64,000 nt of DNA from Grammothele lineata (GCA_002150815.3 NDFF03000228.1:173532-237531), one strand, 5' to 3'; counted from the stretch's first letter, positions 14,233 through 26,406 are shown. Notes: a model not told the origin generated them from the sequence alone. Numbers and translations: made by a program.

Positions 14233-17200
14233 TCACAGTCTTGGAGATGACGCCTGCTTCGCCGCTATTGCGTCTTTCGCCTGAGAAGACGATGCCCCTT
14301 TCGCCTCTCGTGCTTCCTTCGCCTTAAGCTGATCGATGACCTTCTTAGCCACTTTCTCCTGCCCCTGATGCAAGCTACCAAATGTAACGGGAAGCTCGTA
14401 TTTGGTCTTGCCGATGACCACCCACACGTTGTATCTAGGATCGCCCGGCTTACTGCTTTTCGGCGAAATCTCGTGGTACCATTTGGGTGTGGGGAGTTCC
14501 TTCGACTTGCAAAAGTCTATAGTCACCACCGTGTTCGATTAGCACTGAAGTACGTAGAGGAATAAGAATGCAGGCTTACCGAAGAGTTCGCTAACGTTCT
14601 TCTGAGGGACAGCTTCAATCACGAGCTTGCGCTTACTGGTCGATCCCTCCTTCCCGGTCGACAACTCCTTCGTCGCCTCAGGAACGCTGGTCCACGGAGG
14701 GGCCGATGGAGGAATCGTCTCGGCTGTCGGTTGAGTATCTGGTGTGGGGGGTGGTGGAGGCTGAGGGATGGGACCAGGAGGTGCAGAAGACGGGGCTGCC
14801 GGAGATGGAGCTGCTGGAAGCGGGCTTTCTGGACTGGTTGGCGGCATTAAGACAACAGGCTGTGGCATCGGGGAAGAAAGAGGATGTGACGGAAGTGTGG
14901 GCGGCGTTGCAGAATGTCCACCTACGATGCCGACGGCTTGAGCGAGGGGCGGATACGGGAGCCCGGGAAATGATTGGGGAGCGGGGGATGGAGGCTGTCC
15001 ATATGGCGGATACCCTGGGCCATAGGGCTGCCCGACAGGGACAGGCGGCATACTATATGGGAAATGGGGCGGAAACGGCCCCGCAGGCTGTACAGCTGGT
15101 GCAGCGTGATAATGGACGTAAGAAGGATAAGGATTGATCGGAGCAGCGGTATATTGGGGCAAGGTATACGAAGCTGACGGAGGCAGATTGTATGGAGCTT
15201 GGGGTGGAACAGGGGTTGGGGCAAACTGATTATAACCGCTCTGACCGACGTTGGGGGCCGAGCCTTGATACACGTACGGGGAGGTAGGGTGCTGTTTTGG
15301 AGGAATTGGTGGAGGGCCGTTATAAGCTGGGTGGGTATAGGCTGGCGGGACGCGTTGTTGCATCGCGGGGTGATGAATCCCCCCCTGAGGTGTGTAACTC
15401 GGCTGAGAACCTAGAGGCTGGTGTGATGGTGGGTGCATCCAAGGGCTCGGAAGGGGATTTCGGGCCGGAAGTCCACCATGTTGGATGAAGCCACTTGCAG
15501 TTTTTTGTCGTTTGACCTCACCAGCCTTATTGAAACCTCCCGGATCTCGACCACCGCCGCCCGGTTCCCATTTTCGCTTTCGATTATAGTTCACAAAGGA
15601 ATGATGTTCAGACTGAGCAATGAACGGAACGTATCCAGGGGGCGCGGGTCTCCCTCGAAAGCGAAGGAATTCTATAGCACCTTGCTCAATCGCATGAAGT
15701 ATCACCGCAAGTTTCGCGTCAGGTCGATTGCGATACTCAGCAGCCACGACGAATTCGCGTCGTGATTGCTGAGTATGGGCATTACTCTCTAGCTCGAGCA
15801 CCAAGGTTGCACCGCATGCTACAAGAATTGACTCGAATTAGATAGTGAGGGTGCTTTGAACCGATAACATACCGTCCAAGTCCATGCTGTAATCGAAAGT
15901 GGGCTGAATACCTGGGCCACGCACTTTCCTGTACTCTGACAGTAAGGTAGGAAGCAAGACCTCTGAGATATGTCTGCGAGTTTGCGGAGAGAGCTTGTCT
16001 TCAACTGCTTTTCCCACATTGCGTATGTAGTTGCCGACGCCTTCCCACATAGCGAGCAAACAGACTGCCGACTTAGCCTCAGCACGCTTTGTAAATCGAG
16101 CGTCTACCAAGAATGACTTGATTTCTCCTGGACGTTCGAGACGGAGTAAACACCCGTGAACTGCTGACAGGTCAACCCACCATCGGATGTCGACAATTCG
16201 ATTGAACTCACAGCCATAACGAGGATCAAGCGTCCAGATGAAATTGGGCACGAGTTTACCGCCTCGCGCTGCTTGAATAGTAGTGTTCAACCACGCGGGA
16301 GCGTTAACATCTGTTGCTGACGATGAGGTCAATGGTTCCGGGAAAGGTTTGGGAAGCGCATCAAAGAACTGCTGCAGAGTGGTGGCAGTATGATGTTCCA
16401 CCTCCTCTGAGAGGTCGAAGGCCAGAGGTGACCAAGTCTTGACATATTCGAGGACACCGTCGGCCAGGGCGGCTTCCGCGCATGCTGTTCTGGCCTCGGA
16501 CGGGCTGTTGTACACCGTGTTCACAGAAAATACTCGATAATTCCGCGAACTGAGGCGAATACGCAGTGCACATCCCTGGGCTTCGCTTATATTAGACAGA
16601 CCAAACTTTGGAAATACTCATACAAACGCACTTCTGCCGAACTTGGGCTCATTGATGTTAAGCCAGAAGGGCTCGACCTTGCCGCCAGTCACTTCCAGAC
16701 AACACTGCTCAATCTCCTTCACCGACTCGCTCATCTCTAATGGGGGAGGGGGCAGCTCGAGCAGTGTGGCACCGCTCGTAGAACTGTGGCTTTCACCGGC
16801 GAGAATAAAGTCCATAGCGCCGCTTTGGATAGCGATCGTGCATGCGCTGGCCCTGGCGTCGTACATCTTCTCAAATGAGGCCGTAGAGGTGTATGAACGA
16901 GCAAGTCCATTGGGGCGAGTGATGGTGAGGGTGCAGCTCTTCTCTATTAAGCAGAAGGGAATGGTTGATATGGGGTGCCACTTCAACAGCGAAGGGACGT
17001 GCCTTTTGTCTCAGGATTATCTTGATACTCAAACTTCAACGCGCCCGTGTTTCCAAATGTGTTTTGACAGGCCTGATGGAGCCGAGCGACAGCGCGAGGA
17101 ATGGTGTTGCGATCTTGCTCATGGGCAGACGAAGTAGAGGGCGGCTGGGGCACAACTGTGGGGACATTCAGTGAGGCAGGAATCAGGGCGGCCTCGTCGA

Positions 17201-17330
17201 GGTAGCTAACCACCTCGACGGCCCCGATATCCTGTAGTCCTTTAGTGACAGAAGAGAACGCGTCGACGTTGTGAGCTTCCGTGGGGGCAAGAGAAGGAGG
17301 GAGAGTAGAGCTCGACGCTATAGACGCCAT
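14233..17330 (-). CDS. multi-domain protein with five dsRBD-like modules
   Basis: Starts MASIASSSTLPPS (an in-frame ATG also at 17339) and ends QASSPRL. I recognise no named orthologue. Five segments share one pattern: an xP(K/F/N/T)F-type strand, a hydrophobic strand, then an Ala-rich helix. The helix segments are ARASACTIAIQSGAMDFI (~16857-16803), ARTACAEAALADGVLEYV (~16494-16440), AKSAVCLLAMWEGVGNYI (~16077-16020), AKLAVILHAIEQGAIEFL (~15717-15660) and, most dsRBD-like, the C-terminal module (14520-14320) with LPTPKWYHEI, YNVWVVIGKTKYELP and QEKVAKKVIDQL. A long Pro/Tyr/Gln-rich disordered linker (~15500-14700) sits between modules 4 and 5, with an RKRKW and KRQK basic patch that could be nuclear targeting. 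Inferred: RNA-binding scaffold. One junction near 16985-16935 I could not resolve to a clean GT-AG pair. Confidence 0.7.
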
Positions 17331-18235
17331 CCTGGCCAAGGACCTGTTGACGCGGTAAGTGTTCGATGCATGTAGGCATATATACCGTAGGCCCGTCTCA
17401 TCTGACTCTTACGCCATGACGGCTCCGGTGGTAGACAGGCGTAGAGAGCGTGGTGCGTCGAAGACTTCAACGCCCGATGCGTGCGTAGGCAATGACTCTT
17501 CTGAGACACGGTGTGGTCGTATCGCAACGCGTGAAAGGCGCAGTCTCCTCGCACGGGGAGCAGAATTCACGACGCCACCAACCACCGACCACCACCCACG
17601 GCGAACCGGGGCAGGAAGAAAAAAGGCCGGTACTCACCGATACTACCGAATACCCCAAAGCCCACCGGCGCCGCCCGTGTAACGGTATTTCAGAGTGCGA
17701 ATATGGCGAAGGAGGTGACGGTCGAGAGAGAGAGGTGGCGAGACCAGCGGCCGCCCGCGCGGACAGCGGAGTCCAGCGTTCCAACTTCCATGCGCGCGCA
17801 ACCATCGAGTCGGGCCGCCATTGTCCGTATTGGGCCCTGAAACAAAATAGCCCATATTGTCGCTTTCGCTCGGTCTGTCATCCACTCCTACGCATCTTAC
17901 GCCAGGTTTTCGCGTTTCTCTATACATGAAGCCCGTTCATGAGACGATGCGCCTTTGCAAGTTGGTCGCCAGCGTGATTACATACAGGCCGGTATTATGA
18001 AGCCGTAACAGAGTCCATGCTCACTCACCCCTTCAAATCATCCAGAGCGCCGCGGTGTTCCGCACAATACTTCTACCAGGCTGTAAAAGAGCACGGAGGA
18101 CGGAGATGAACCATCGGGACTCTAGTCCCCGATTACTTGGAGAGATGATCAGGTGGTGTGCCAAAGTAGTTATCAGCGCCTCAAGTATTACCGGACAAGC
18201 TAGGCTAAGGGCAATCGAGCTTATCGCCCGCCGCC
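17331..18235. other. divergent intergenic region
   Basis: About 900 nt between the divergent dsRBD-like gene and the dioxygenase gene, so it should hold both promoters. Several overlapping open frames on both strands (for example around 17460-17930) are compositionally biased shadows with no domain. No other element seen. Confidence 0.5.
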
Positions 18236-19299
18236 ATGGTCCTCGCTCTCAAACAGCTCTACAACAAGCAAGGGTACGTTGTCGTTCCCGGTCTCGTCAC
18301 CCCTGAACACCTCACCGCGCTCGAGGAAGCATGCCGGCGTACAATCGTACGTACTCGGGCGGGTGATTGGACCCACAGGCGCACCGTTGGACGACAATTT
18401 CCGCCTTATGGCGATGCCAATCCAGACTCGTGGGGGGTTCAGCACCTCATGCACCCCGACCTAGGAGAGCCCGCATTTGCACGGTGGTATACCTCCGACG
18501 CGCTCTTGGCTGTGGTCAAGGATCTTATGGAATGCGATGAGGACCAGTTGCAGATGGGTGAGTTTACCCCGACGTGAGATCGGAGCGGTGGATGCTGACG
18601 GTAGCTTGTCCGGCGTGCAGAACTCTTTAACCTCCTTATTAACCCCATCTCGCATTCCTTTGCCCTCAGGTGGCATCGTGACGACGTCAAAGAGAGCGCT
18701 ACGGAGGAAGAAGAAAGCGCGGCACTTGCTGTTTGGCATCACGGGGTGAGTGCTACACGGCGTATGTCCGATGGGTAGCCCTCATACCGACGTCTATTGT
18801 GGCCAAGGTCCAATGGAACACGTAGGCCCTTTCCTCGGCCATCTCTCAGACATTCAAAAACTAATCATCATGTGCTCGCCACAGTGCGCTTCGTGTGGAC
18901 TCGTGCCTATTTGTAGTACCCGGGTCTCACAAGATACCCCGTACGCCTGATCAACGCATGCTCTCATGCACGATGGATCCGCCCGTAGACCCGCTGGCTA
19001 TGCCGGGAGCGGTAAAGGTGGTTCTACACCCGGGAGAGACCGTCTTCTACAACAACAACATCCTGCATTGTGCGACATATGACCACCTCGAGGAACGCAT
19101 CACGCTACACGCATGCATGGGTGAGGTCCGTGGAGGGCCAGCGCGCGCACGGAACATCCTCCAGCACGGCCTGACATGGATGAAGGAGGATAAGTTCCGG
19201 AACACGCTGGACGAGCGGGGGAAGAAGATGCTGGAGAGGATTGTGCGGCTTCAGGAGAGCGTCCCGGGGGAAGTCGGCTACTCTCTTGAAAACGAATGA
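18236..19299 (+). CDS. phytanoyl-CoA dioxygenase-like (PhyH) protein, 4 exons
   Basis: Predicted Fe(II)/2-oxoglutarate oxygenase of about 291 residues. Exons read as 18236-18557, 18621-18745, 18808-18821 and 18885-19299. The third exon is only 14 nt; it supplies VQWNT and is needed to keep the frame into ALRVDSCLFVVPGSHK. PhyH-type features: LRWHRDD (the His-x-Asp iron ligands), the PGSHK loop, HPGETVFYNNNILHCAT (distal His) and ERITLHA (Arg for 2-oxoglutarate). The N-terminus YNKQGYVVVPGLVTPEHL is the usual family opening. The substrate is not predictable; fungal members act on varied lipids and secondary metabolites. It stands alone, with no biosynthetic neighbours. Confidence 0.82.
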
Positions 19300-19465
19300 T
19301 TTGGACGGGGGTCTACACGCGGAGATGGTATGTTCACAGTTTTTCCTGTAAGAGTAGATCGAACAATACCTATCGTTCAAATTACATAGCGAAATATAGG
19401 TTTCGGGCCTTATCCTCACTTGAGAATCCTTGCGAGTTCCCAAACATAGCATATGCAACATATGT

Positions 19466-21010
19466 TCACGAACGGAGGCTATTCATCCTCTCCGCGCCCA
19501 TGGCGACAGCTTGTACCACACTCCCTGGACAGGTCAACATGGAAGCTACCTGAGGCTGCCCCGGATAAAGCCACACGGCAGTCACCTGCAGTGCGTCTCA
19601 TGAGTGTACGAATCAACCGCGCGCGTTAGTTGGCACTCACGATCATGGCATAGAACCCAAGCATGGTGATGCCTTCTGAGAGATTCACCTTGCCGTCCGC
19701 AGTGACGTATTTGACGAGGAGGCATGCGCCCAGGAGGAGGACGACATCGAAGTAATCTGAAAGACATTGGGTTAGAGGGACGCTTGGAGCTTCGCAACGA
19801 CGTACCGAACAACCGGTGTATTGGCCTCTTCGTCCACCAGCCCAACAGGACAAGCAATGGCGTCCAAAGTAGGGTAAACTGAACGCTGAGGTCGATCGGA
19901 CGTCCGTGAGACATCTTGGTAGGCTCGAGGCGTTCCTCCGGCGGGGAAATCCCGCCGTCCCACGGGTCACCAAGGCCCTGGTCATTGTTTGTGGGCTGGC
20001 CGTTGCTGGTGGTAGTTTCCGGCTTCTTTGGCTCTGGGATATACCAAACTTGCGCAGCTCGTTCTTCCAGAACTCGTAGATCGCGATGGTCCCGTCTGAC
20101 GAGAAAGAAACGAGTGGGAGGATAATCAACCCGACGAACTTACGGCGTGCGGTGAGTCAGCCATTGCGAGAGGTGATGATAACATGGACCAAGATTCAGC
20201 GTACTCTGTATGTATCCCATTAGTTCGTCTAACGTCTTCTATGCTCGAGACGAGCTGTGAAGAGCCGCTGATCAGCAATTACAAAAGAAAACGTAGTGCC
20301 AGTGCGACGACTCACAAATTCGGCAGTAGGCATCATGAACCTCGTGGCTAAGATCAGTAACCTAACCAGCACCCATAGGTCGGCATTGCTTTCACCACCC
20401 GGTGAAGCATTACAATTCGCAGGCGCCGTCGTATCACGGAGAGGCCCCAACGTGGTCGGTCCTCCCCACTCCCGGGCGCGGAGATTGGTGAGGAAGATTG
20501 CGCGGCTGGTATTAGTAGTAGCCGGCCCCGGACTCGCGGGCCTCGAGCTTCTACGTCAATGCCGGAATTCAAAGGCCGGAGATGTCGATAGAAGCGCGAT
20601 ATGAGATATCTGTGGCAAACTGTCAGCACATTCATGCATGGAAGAGCGGAAAGTAATACGAACATCACCAGAAGGACCACCGGAATCCCTCGACTCATCC
20701 CGAAGCATGTCGCGCCTCACAAAGTCGCCGATGAGAGGCGCGACACCAGCCGTTTCGTTATCTAGAGCAGCAAAGAAGGTGATAGGATTCAAAACGTGTT
20801 CAGGTGACCCCAGTCATCGACGTTTCAGTGCGCGATCCAGGCGAAGGGGAGGGCGAGAAGCAAACCACCCATTTCTAACGAAGAGATGCAGATGAGCTGA
20901 AGCAATGATGCGCGTGTAGCTATCCGGCTTAGCTGCGCACAAGAGAGGGCCAGGTTCCAGAAGCTTTGAAGACTCGTCTTGTAATCTTTAGGCGATTTGA
21001 TTGAAGTCAC
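19466..21010 (-). pseudogene. decayed cation/proton exchanger-like copy (copy A)
   Basis: Clearly homologous to the intact copy at 21876-24036 but broken. The first transmembrane exon (LLLALPFAWIAH) runs directly into a stop at 20825-20827. About 40 nt further on the sequence resumes at TFFAAL, so roughly 570 nt present in copy B (second helix, the NAVEATLA core motif and the next helices) are missing. After FVRRDML one extra base shifts the frame before MSRGIPVVLLVMF. A second shift separates LILPLVSFSSDG from MSHGRPIDLSVQF. The last exon (TAVWLYPGQPQVASML…, stop at 19466) is still well preserved. Interpretation: a tandem duplicate of copy B that has become a pseudogene. Confidence 0.8.
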
Positions 21011-21875
21011 GAATGCAATCTCCTGCTTGATCGCCTCTTGGATATGTCAAGGGGAGTGAATTCTAGAGGTAAATCCAACAATCTGGGATAGCAAGCGTGC
21101 ATACGACCTCCGATGCGTTCTAGGGTGAGCACTAATAATCATATAGAGCCATCGTTAGAGGGCGCCGTCGTAGTAATGAAGAACAGACAATACGTCATCC
21201 TGCGCTTTCGCCCCCGCCTTGGGAGGAGCCCATGTTTCTTGGAACCTGCTCCCGAGGAGTATTCGTCTGCGACCCTGCCATGTTGGCCAGATGTGCTTAA
21301 TCTTCGGGGGGAGAAATGCAGCCCTTCAAACAGTGTGCGCGCGGATGGTTTGTGCATGTTCCTACGGGTAGGGCACTACGCGGTTCTGGACACTTCCGGA
21401 GTCGGCGGAAGGCATTTAGTCAAGAAAGGATATGGGTTCACCCGCAGCTCGAACACGGCGTTTAAGGCGGCTGTGGCGAGGATTCTAAGACATGATTGCA
21501 GGGTTATTCGAGGCCTTCAAGAGAACGCTAAACACCCAGCTTCACCCATACGAGAATCACTGCACTATAAATCGTGGGGACATCCCCATAAAGTCTACGC
21601 AGTGGTCCTTGAGGCGTGGGTTAGAAGCATGCCAGGCCCATTGTGCGTGGAGAACTGTATCACAAGCACGTGCCAACCCTGAATGGACTGAATGGAGCTG
21701 AAGAGGATTATATGCAGGATTCCCGACACACCTCGGTATCGCTTGGATGGCGTCACGAACCCGCTAGGCAACACACGTTCAGGGGCTCAGCGCTCAATCC
21801 TTAACCGAACAGATTAAGAACAGGTTCCATTTAAGGGACGACCGAGCCTTGCATACATGCAGACGGGACAGGGCG
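21011..21875. other. spacer between exchanger copies A and B
   Basis: Holds a plus-strand open frame at 21113-21682 (189 codons) without recognisable domain, splice-supported extension or compositional bias typical of the neighbouring genes. I treat it as unsupported. The right end is the 3' flank of copy B. Confidence 0.4.
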
Positions 21876-24036
21876 CTAGGACAGAACCAAGTCGGACATC
21901 CCCTCGGGACCTCGGGCGACGGCCTCAGCCACGCTACCCGGACAATTGAGAAGGAACGCAACTTGAGGCTGGCCTGGGTAGAACCAGACAGCCGTCGCCT
22001 ACAGCAATGAGAGGCTAAATGAGATGGTTGTCTCCGAACGGGATATTTGACTTACGATCATAACATAGAACGATATCATTGTAAGGCCTTCTGACATATT
22101 GGTCTTGGAGTCTTGCATAACATAGTTGACTAGGAAGCATGCGCCAATGAGTAGCGCGACTTCGAAGTAATCTGCGTTCCCGTTAGATTCACTCGAACGG
22201 TGACGTGGCACGAACCAATAGATCACGTACCGAAGAGCAAGTGCATCGGCCTGTTTGTCCACCATCCGAGTAGCACAAGGAACGGCGTCCACCATAACGT
22301 GAACTGGATGCTAAGGTCGATAGGGCGCCCATGCGCAAACTCGGACGAGAATGGTTCTAACTCCGGCTCGACTTCATCCTCGCCAAAGGCATCTCCAAGA
22401 GCCGGCTTTTGGGACTGAGCGAAGCGGCGGCGCAAGTGAGTCGCTGCACGCCTGCAGAAGTTCCAGATCGCGACGATCCCGTCTCCCGAGAAGGAGAGTA
22501 TGGGAAGGAGGATCATACCGAACCACCTACGCACCCTTGTTAACGAGACGTCTAGACAGTCTAATGAGAAACACTATACTCTGTTTGGATGCCACTTGAT
22601 TCACGTACTTCTTCGATACTTGAGACGAGCTGGATACAACTTAGTAAGACTAGGGCCGAGCGAATGAAGCGAATGATTAAACTCACGAATTCGGCGGTAG
22701 GTGCCATTAGTCCGGCTGCAATAACGAGCAGCGCGGCACACACCCATGGATTCACTAACACCTTGGTGTTTTTCTTCGGAGGAGCAGCAAGCTCCAATTC
22801 CGAGTCTTGGCGATGAACGTATTCCTGCCCAGGACGAGTGCGAGGAAGGAGATGTTGGTATACACGCGATGTGATGTATCTAATACCCGTGAGACAGCGA
22901 GAATGTATAGACACGCAAAAGAACACGTACATCACGATAAGGGTGATAGAAATTCCTCTGCTCATCTTGAGCAGGTCACGCCGGACGAAGTCGCTCACGA
23001 GGGGTACAAACGGCGGCGGCAGATCGGAGTCGGGATCACTCGTAGGTTGCGTACCATTGGTCGTGCTGAGCGATCCACGGTCTAGCGCCGCAAAGAACGC
23101 AGTTGGGACAAACATTGAGAGCACACTACGGACCCACTGATTAGGTTGGGCTTGACGTACGGGCGATAACGTCAAACAAACCCAATCATGAGAAGCGAGG
23201 GGTTGACGCTTGTGTGTTGTGGGTGCAGCATTTGTTGGTACTTGCCTGCCCCATGGACGAAGAATGGGGTACCCGGAATTAGAAGTAGGTGGAGTAGCAC
23301 GACTCCTTGAGGCATCAGTTAGCCGAGAACTGGGCTGGTGTAGACTTGACATACCAATCAGGGACGACTGGAGCAGTCGTAATCTACCACGGTATCAACT
23401 CGCGGAATAGAAGCGCCATCGGAAGCACTCACTCGCATTTCAACAACAATATAACAGCGAGCGTTGCCTCCACGGCACTGCAGGAAGGCGTGAGAAGGTG
23501 GACCCACGCGTGTACGTCGAGCACACTGACTTGCTAAGCGTGATGACCAGGAGATCTCTCAGGTCCTCTTCTAGAAACTCGCCCATTTGTTCGCCTCCCC
23601 AGTCGAAAATCTTCTGGAGGGGAATCATGGCGACGAAACACACTATCGTCCAAGTCAGTCCCAGCCATATCGAACCAAAAGTAGTCGTACTCACGGGCGA
23701 AAGTCGCAGTGTGGCCCCACGCACACCAGTGCGCGACCCAGGCGAGGGGAAGGGCGATAAGTAGGATATTCATCCCTAGATACATGGCCCATTCAAACGT
23801 TAAAATTTTTCATCAAAGCAGGTATACTCACATGAGACAGCAACGAAGGTGTTCAGTAGACTCCGCCTCCATCCAGGGTGATGTGGTACCTCTTTCGGCT
23901 TGATGCATTTCCACAGATTATCCGGCAGACGACCGAGAGCGTTGCTTGTGGCAATGATGGAACCACCCACGGCGGCGGCAAGAGCTTGCGCGGTTGGTAC
24001 GGAGGGGTTGGAGAACGGCCCACAAAGAGGCGGCAT
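21876..24036 (-). CDS. CAX/VCX1-like cation/H+ exchanger family protein (copy B)
   Basis: Multi-exon polytopic membrane protein. Start at 24036 (MPPLCGPFSNPS; an in-frame ATG lies at 24090). After a hydrophilic N-terminus come NILLIALPLAWVAHW, the segment IPLQKIFDWGGEQMGEFL, then LVITLSNAVEATLA formed across an intron; this corresponds to the first alpha-repeat motif of Ca2+/H+ exchangers. Then LRLLQSSLIG|VVLLHLLLIPGT, VPTAFFAALDRG, a loop region, MAPTAEFV, and GMILLPILSFSGDG in the position of the second repeat (GNAAEH in Vcx1). Then FTLWWTPFLVLLGWW, DYFEVALLIGACFLVNY and ATAVWFYPGQPQVAFLL; stop at 21876. Likely a vacuolar or endomembrane cation transporter; calcium specificity is inferred from family only, and the altered second motif leaves that open. 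Confidence 0.72.
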
Positions 24037-24090
24037 AGCAAGTGGTCTCCTCAGAGAAGGGATAGGTGAGCGGAGGAGCCACGGTTGCAA

Positions 24091-24875
24091 CGTGGTGGAC
24101 CACTAAATGCTGGTGGATTGTGACGGGTTGGCGCACTACGCGAAGGTGAGGACGACAGCAGGGGATAGGGCGGGGAAGCGCATGGGTGACATGCACAAGA
24201 GGGCGTCGAGCTTCCCTCCATTCGAGATAGTGTTGAACCTAGTGGGTGCAGGATCAGCCTCTGGATAGATTCGAAGGAGTCTAGTGGCGCACCTCCGATT
24301 ATCTAGGTAGGCCGGGTCCGGTACGATGTCCAGTAACATGCCGCACATTCATGGTGGACTCGAGCACGATTCTCTTGAAGGGAAGCTGTTATATAACTGA
24401 GATTACACCTTTCGGCACACGTTTTCCTGAGGTCGTGTTAGGCGTCAGGCATCCACCTTGCAGCCGGGGTTAACGTTTGGTTCGGTGCCGCAGGTGAAAT
24501 ATCTGATGTGTGGATGACAATCAAAGGCGTGTGTCGCTCATTATTCGAGACGAGAGTAGCCATCGTAAAGACCATGCCTGCGGAAATATTTCGGATGTGC
24601 GGTCAGTACTCGGCGATGGAGTCTCACTGTGCCAAAAGACACAAACGCGAGTTCGGGCCTATGATCACCGTGGGGACTCCGCCTGATCTTCTCGCTGCGC
24701 CCGCCCAACAAGTTTTCTTGAACCTAGGCCTGGCATCGAGAAGCAACAAAGGAGCTGAAGGAGGTGGAAGAGTGAAAGCCGGCGCTTGCCAAGTACGCAC
24801 GGTGCGCGCCACGAGTGCCGCCTCCGTAAAACCGGTGTAGCCAGTCATACATTTTGCTTTGACAAGCTTTATAGA
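24091..24875. other. intergenic region upstream of exchanger copy B
   Basis: About 800 nt between exchanger copy B and the tRNA-Met at 24876. Contains the copy B promoter side. Small open frames on both strands (for example 24508-24840 plus) lack any recognisable feature. Confidence 0.45.
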
Positions 24876-24979
24876 GCTTGGATGGCTCAGTTGGTTAGAG
24901 CGCAGGTCTCATATTTACGTAATATGACCGTCTCTGACGGGTAATCCTGAGGTCATGAGTTCGATCCTCATTCCGAGCA
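24876..24979 (+). tRNA. elongator tRNA-Met (CAU) with 30-nt intron
   Basis: Same body as the gene at 6120 with anticodon CAT at 24910-24912 and an intron at 24914-24943, again containing ATATGA that can pair with the anticodon. Mature length 74 nt. The T stem is ATGAG/CTCAT instead of GTGAG/CTCAC, a two-sided change that keeps pairing, and the D loop has TTGG. Both support a functional gene. Confidence 0.93.
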
Positions 24980-25104
24980 TATGTTTTTGGCGTAGAAAGT
25001 AACAATCATCTATGATGTCGACCGTCGCACGACAAGCACAGCTCCTAGCTAGTAGCCATGGCAGTGCACCAGCTAGACAACTTCAGAAGGTATGAAAACA
25101 ACAT

Positions 25105-26406
25105 TTATCCCGTGATACCGAGTACACGTCTACCAAGTGCTTCTACATCCCTCTGGATGACCGCCGTCACCGCGCTCCTCACCCGAGCCACCTCCATCGT
25201 GGCCCTGTGGCATCCATTCCGTTCATCGCCTTGCATAAACTGCGATACCGGTCCACCCAGCCAACCGTGCTCGGCGGAAAGCGCGCTCTGCATTTCCTGC
25301 GATGGTCGTGCCGGGTCACTCAGTCCCCCAGATGTACTACGGGGAGCCTCCGGTATGCGCTTTTCTGAAACCAGTGTCGACAAAGTCTGCTGAATGTCTT
25401 CCACGGGTACAGGCTCGCCGAATGTTATCGTGAGGTTAGCCCCGGGTTTGGGGAGATATTTGTACGGGAAAGAGCGGCCCTCTGGCATTAACTTGTCGAA
25501 TCCTGTGTTGAGCGGAAGGTGTTAGAAGTTACGAGTACGATGATGCGGGGGCTTACCTGTGAGCCACATGGGTATGATGACCGGTGGACGTCGCGCCTCC
25601 ATCATGATACGGCCGCTGCGAGAGAGTGAGCCACTACGAGGATGGGAGCAGAGGGATCGCGCGACGTACATGCCCCACTTGAAGCGTATGAGCTTGCCCA
25701 CCTTGGGGCTGTTCAAGTCGCAGGAGTCTGGATTGACCTTGCCCTCACTGAATAGGTGAATCTATCCCAGTTAAGATATTAATGAACGGAGAAGACACAG
25801 AACTCGGAAAATGCGTGCGCACCCATTCGCCACGATTGAGCTTTTCGATCGCATTGTCGATTGCGGGTTGGAAGATACCCTTCCCTCGGAACGTCTCAAT
25901 GACTTGTCCGTATTCGAAGAACTTGGAGAAGAATCTATCTGGCAGACACATTCGCATACACGTTATGAGAAGGAGTAAAGTAGACAGGGCCGGTAACGAA
26001 GAGACGTACGGGTTGGTGAACATGATGTCCGAAGCTCCGAGCGTCCACCGCGTCATACGGGAATCACGGTAATACCGCGTCGGAAGGACACCCCAGACCG
26101 TAGGCTCGTCCATTCTATGGAAATATTAATTGAGCATGCAGGGACTGCTGGGCACAGGGCGGTACCGGTACCCACGTAGAGATGTGATTTGCCACTATAT
26201 AAAGGAAGTTGTAGAGCCAGCGTTGACGGTAAGGCACTAGACTCACCGGTAACAACACCCCGACCATTCTTACGTTCTCCATCTTCCAGCGCCTTGACGA
26301 GATTGTTGAGCCCTCTGACAGACACGGAGGAGCAGAAACCTGCATAAAGGATCGCCTTGCTGAAGAGACCGACCGTGCTTACGGTCAGCTTCGAGACGAA
26401 GCCCAT
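25105..26406 (-). CDS. TAZ1: tafazzin-like cardiolipin transacylase, multi-exon
   Basis: Mitochondrial membrane-associated acyltransferase that remodels cardiolipin acyl chains. Start at 26406 (MGFVSKLTVSTVGLFSKA). The active-site motif NHISTMDEP (H-x4-D form) is built across an intron ending at about 26112. Then RWTLGASDIMFTNP, FFEYGQVIETFRGKG, and EWIHLFSEGKVNPD built across another intron (about 25830-25766). Tafazzin normally has FPEG, so the Pro is Ser here. Further exons give LNSPKVGKLIRFKWGM, GRIMMEARRPPVIIPMWLTG and the C-terminal part with PGANLTITFGEPVPV. A non-conserved ~100-residue C-terminal extension rich in Ser, Pro and Arg ends at 25105. It is divergent with the IPC synthase gene. 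Confidence 0.87.

Noticed and set aside
21113..21682. 189-codon plus-strand frame between exchanger copies A and B
   Set aside because: No recognisable domain and located in a duplication spacer; chance frame likely.
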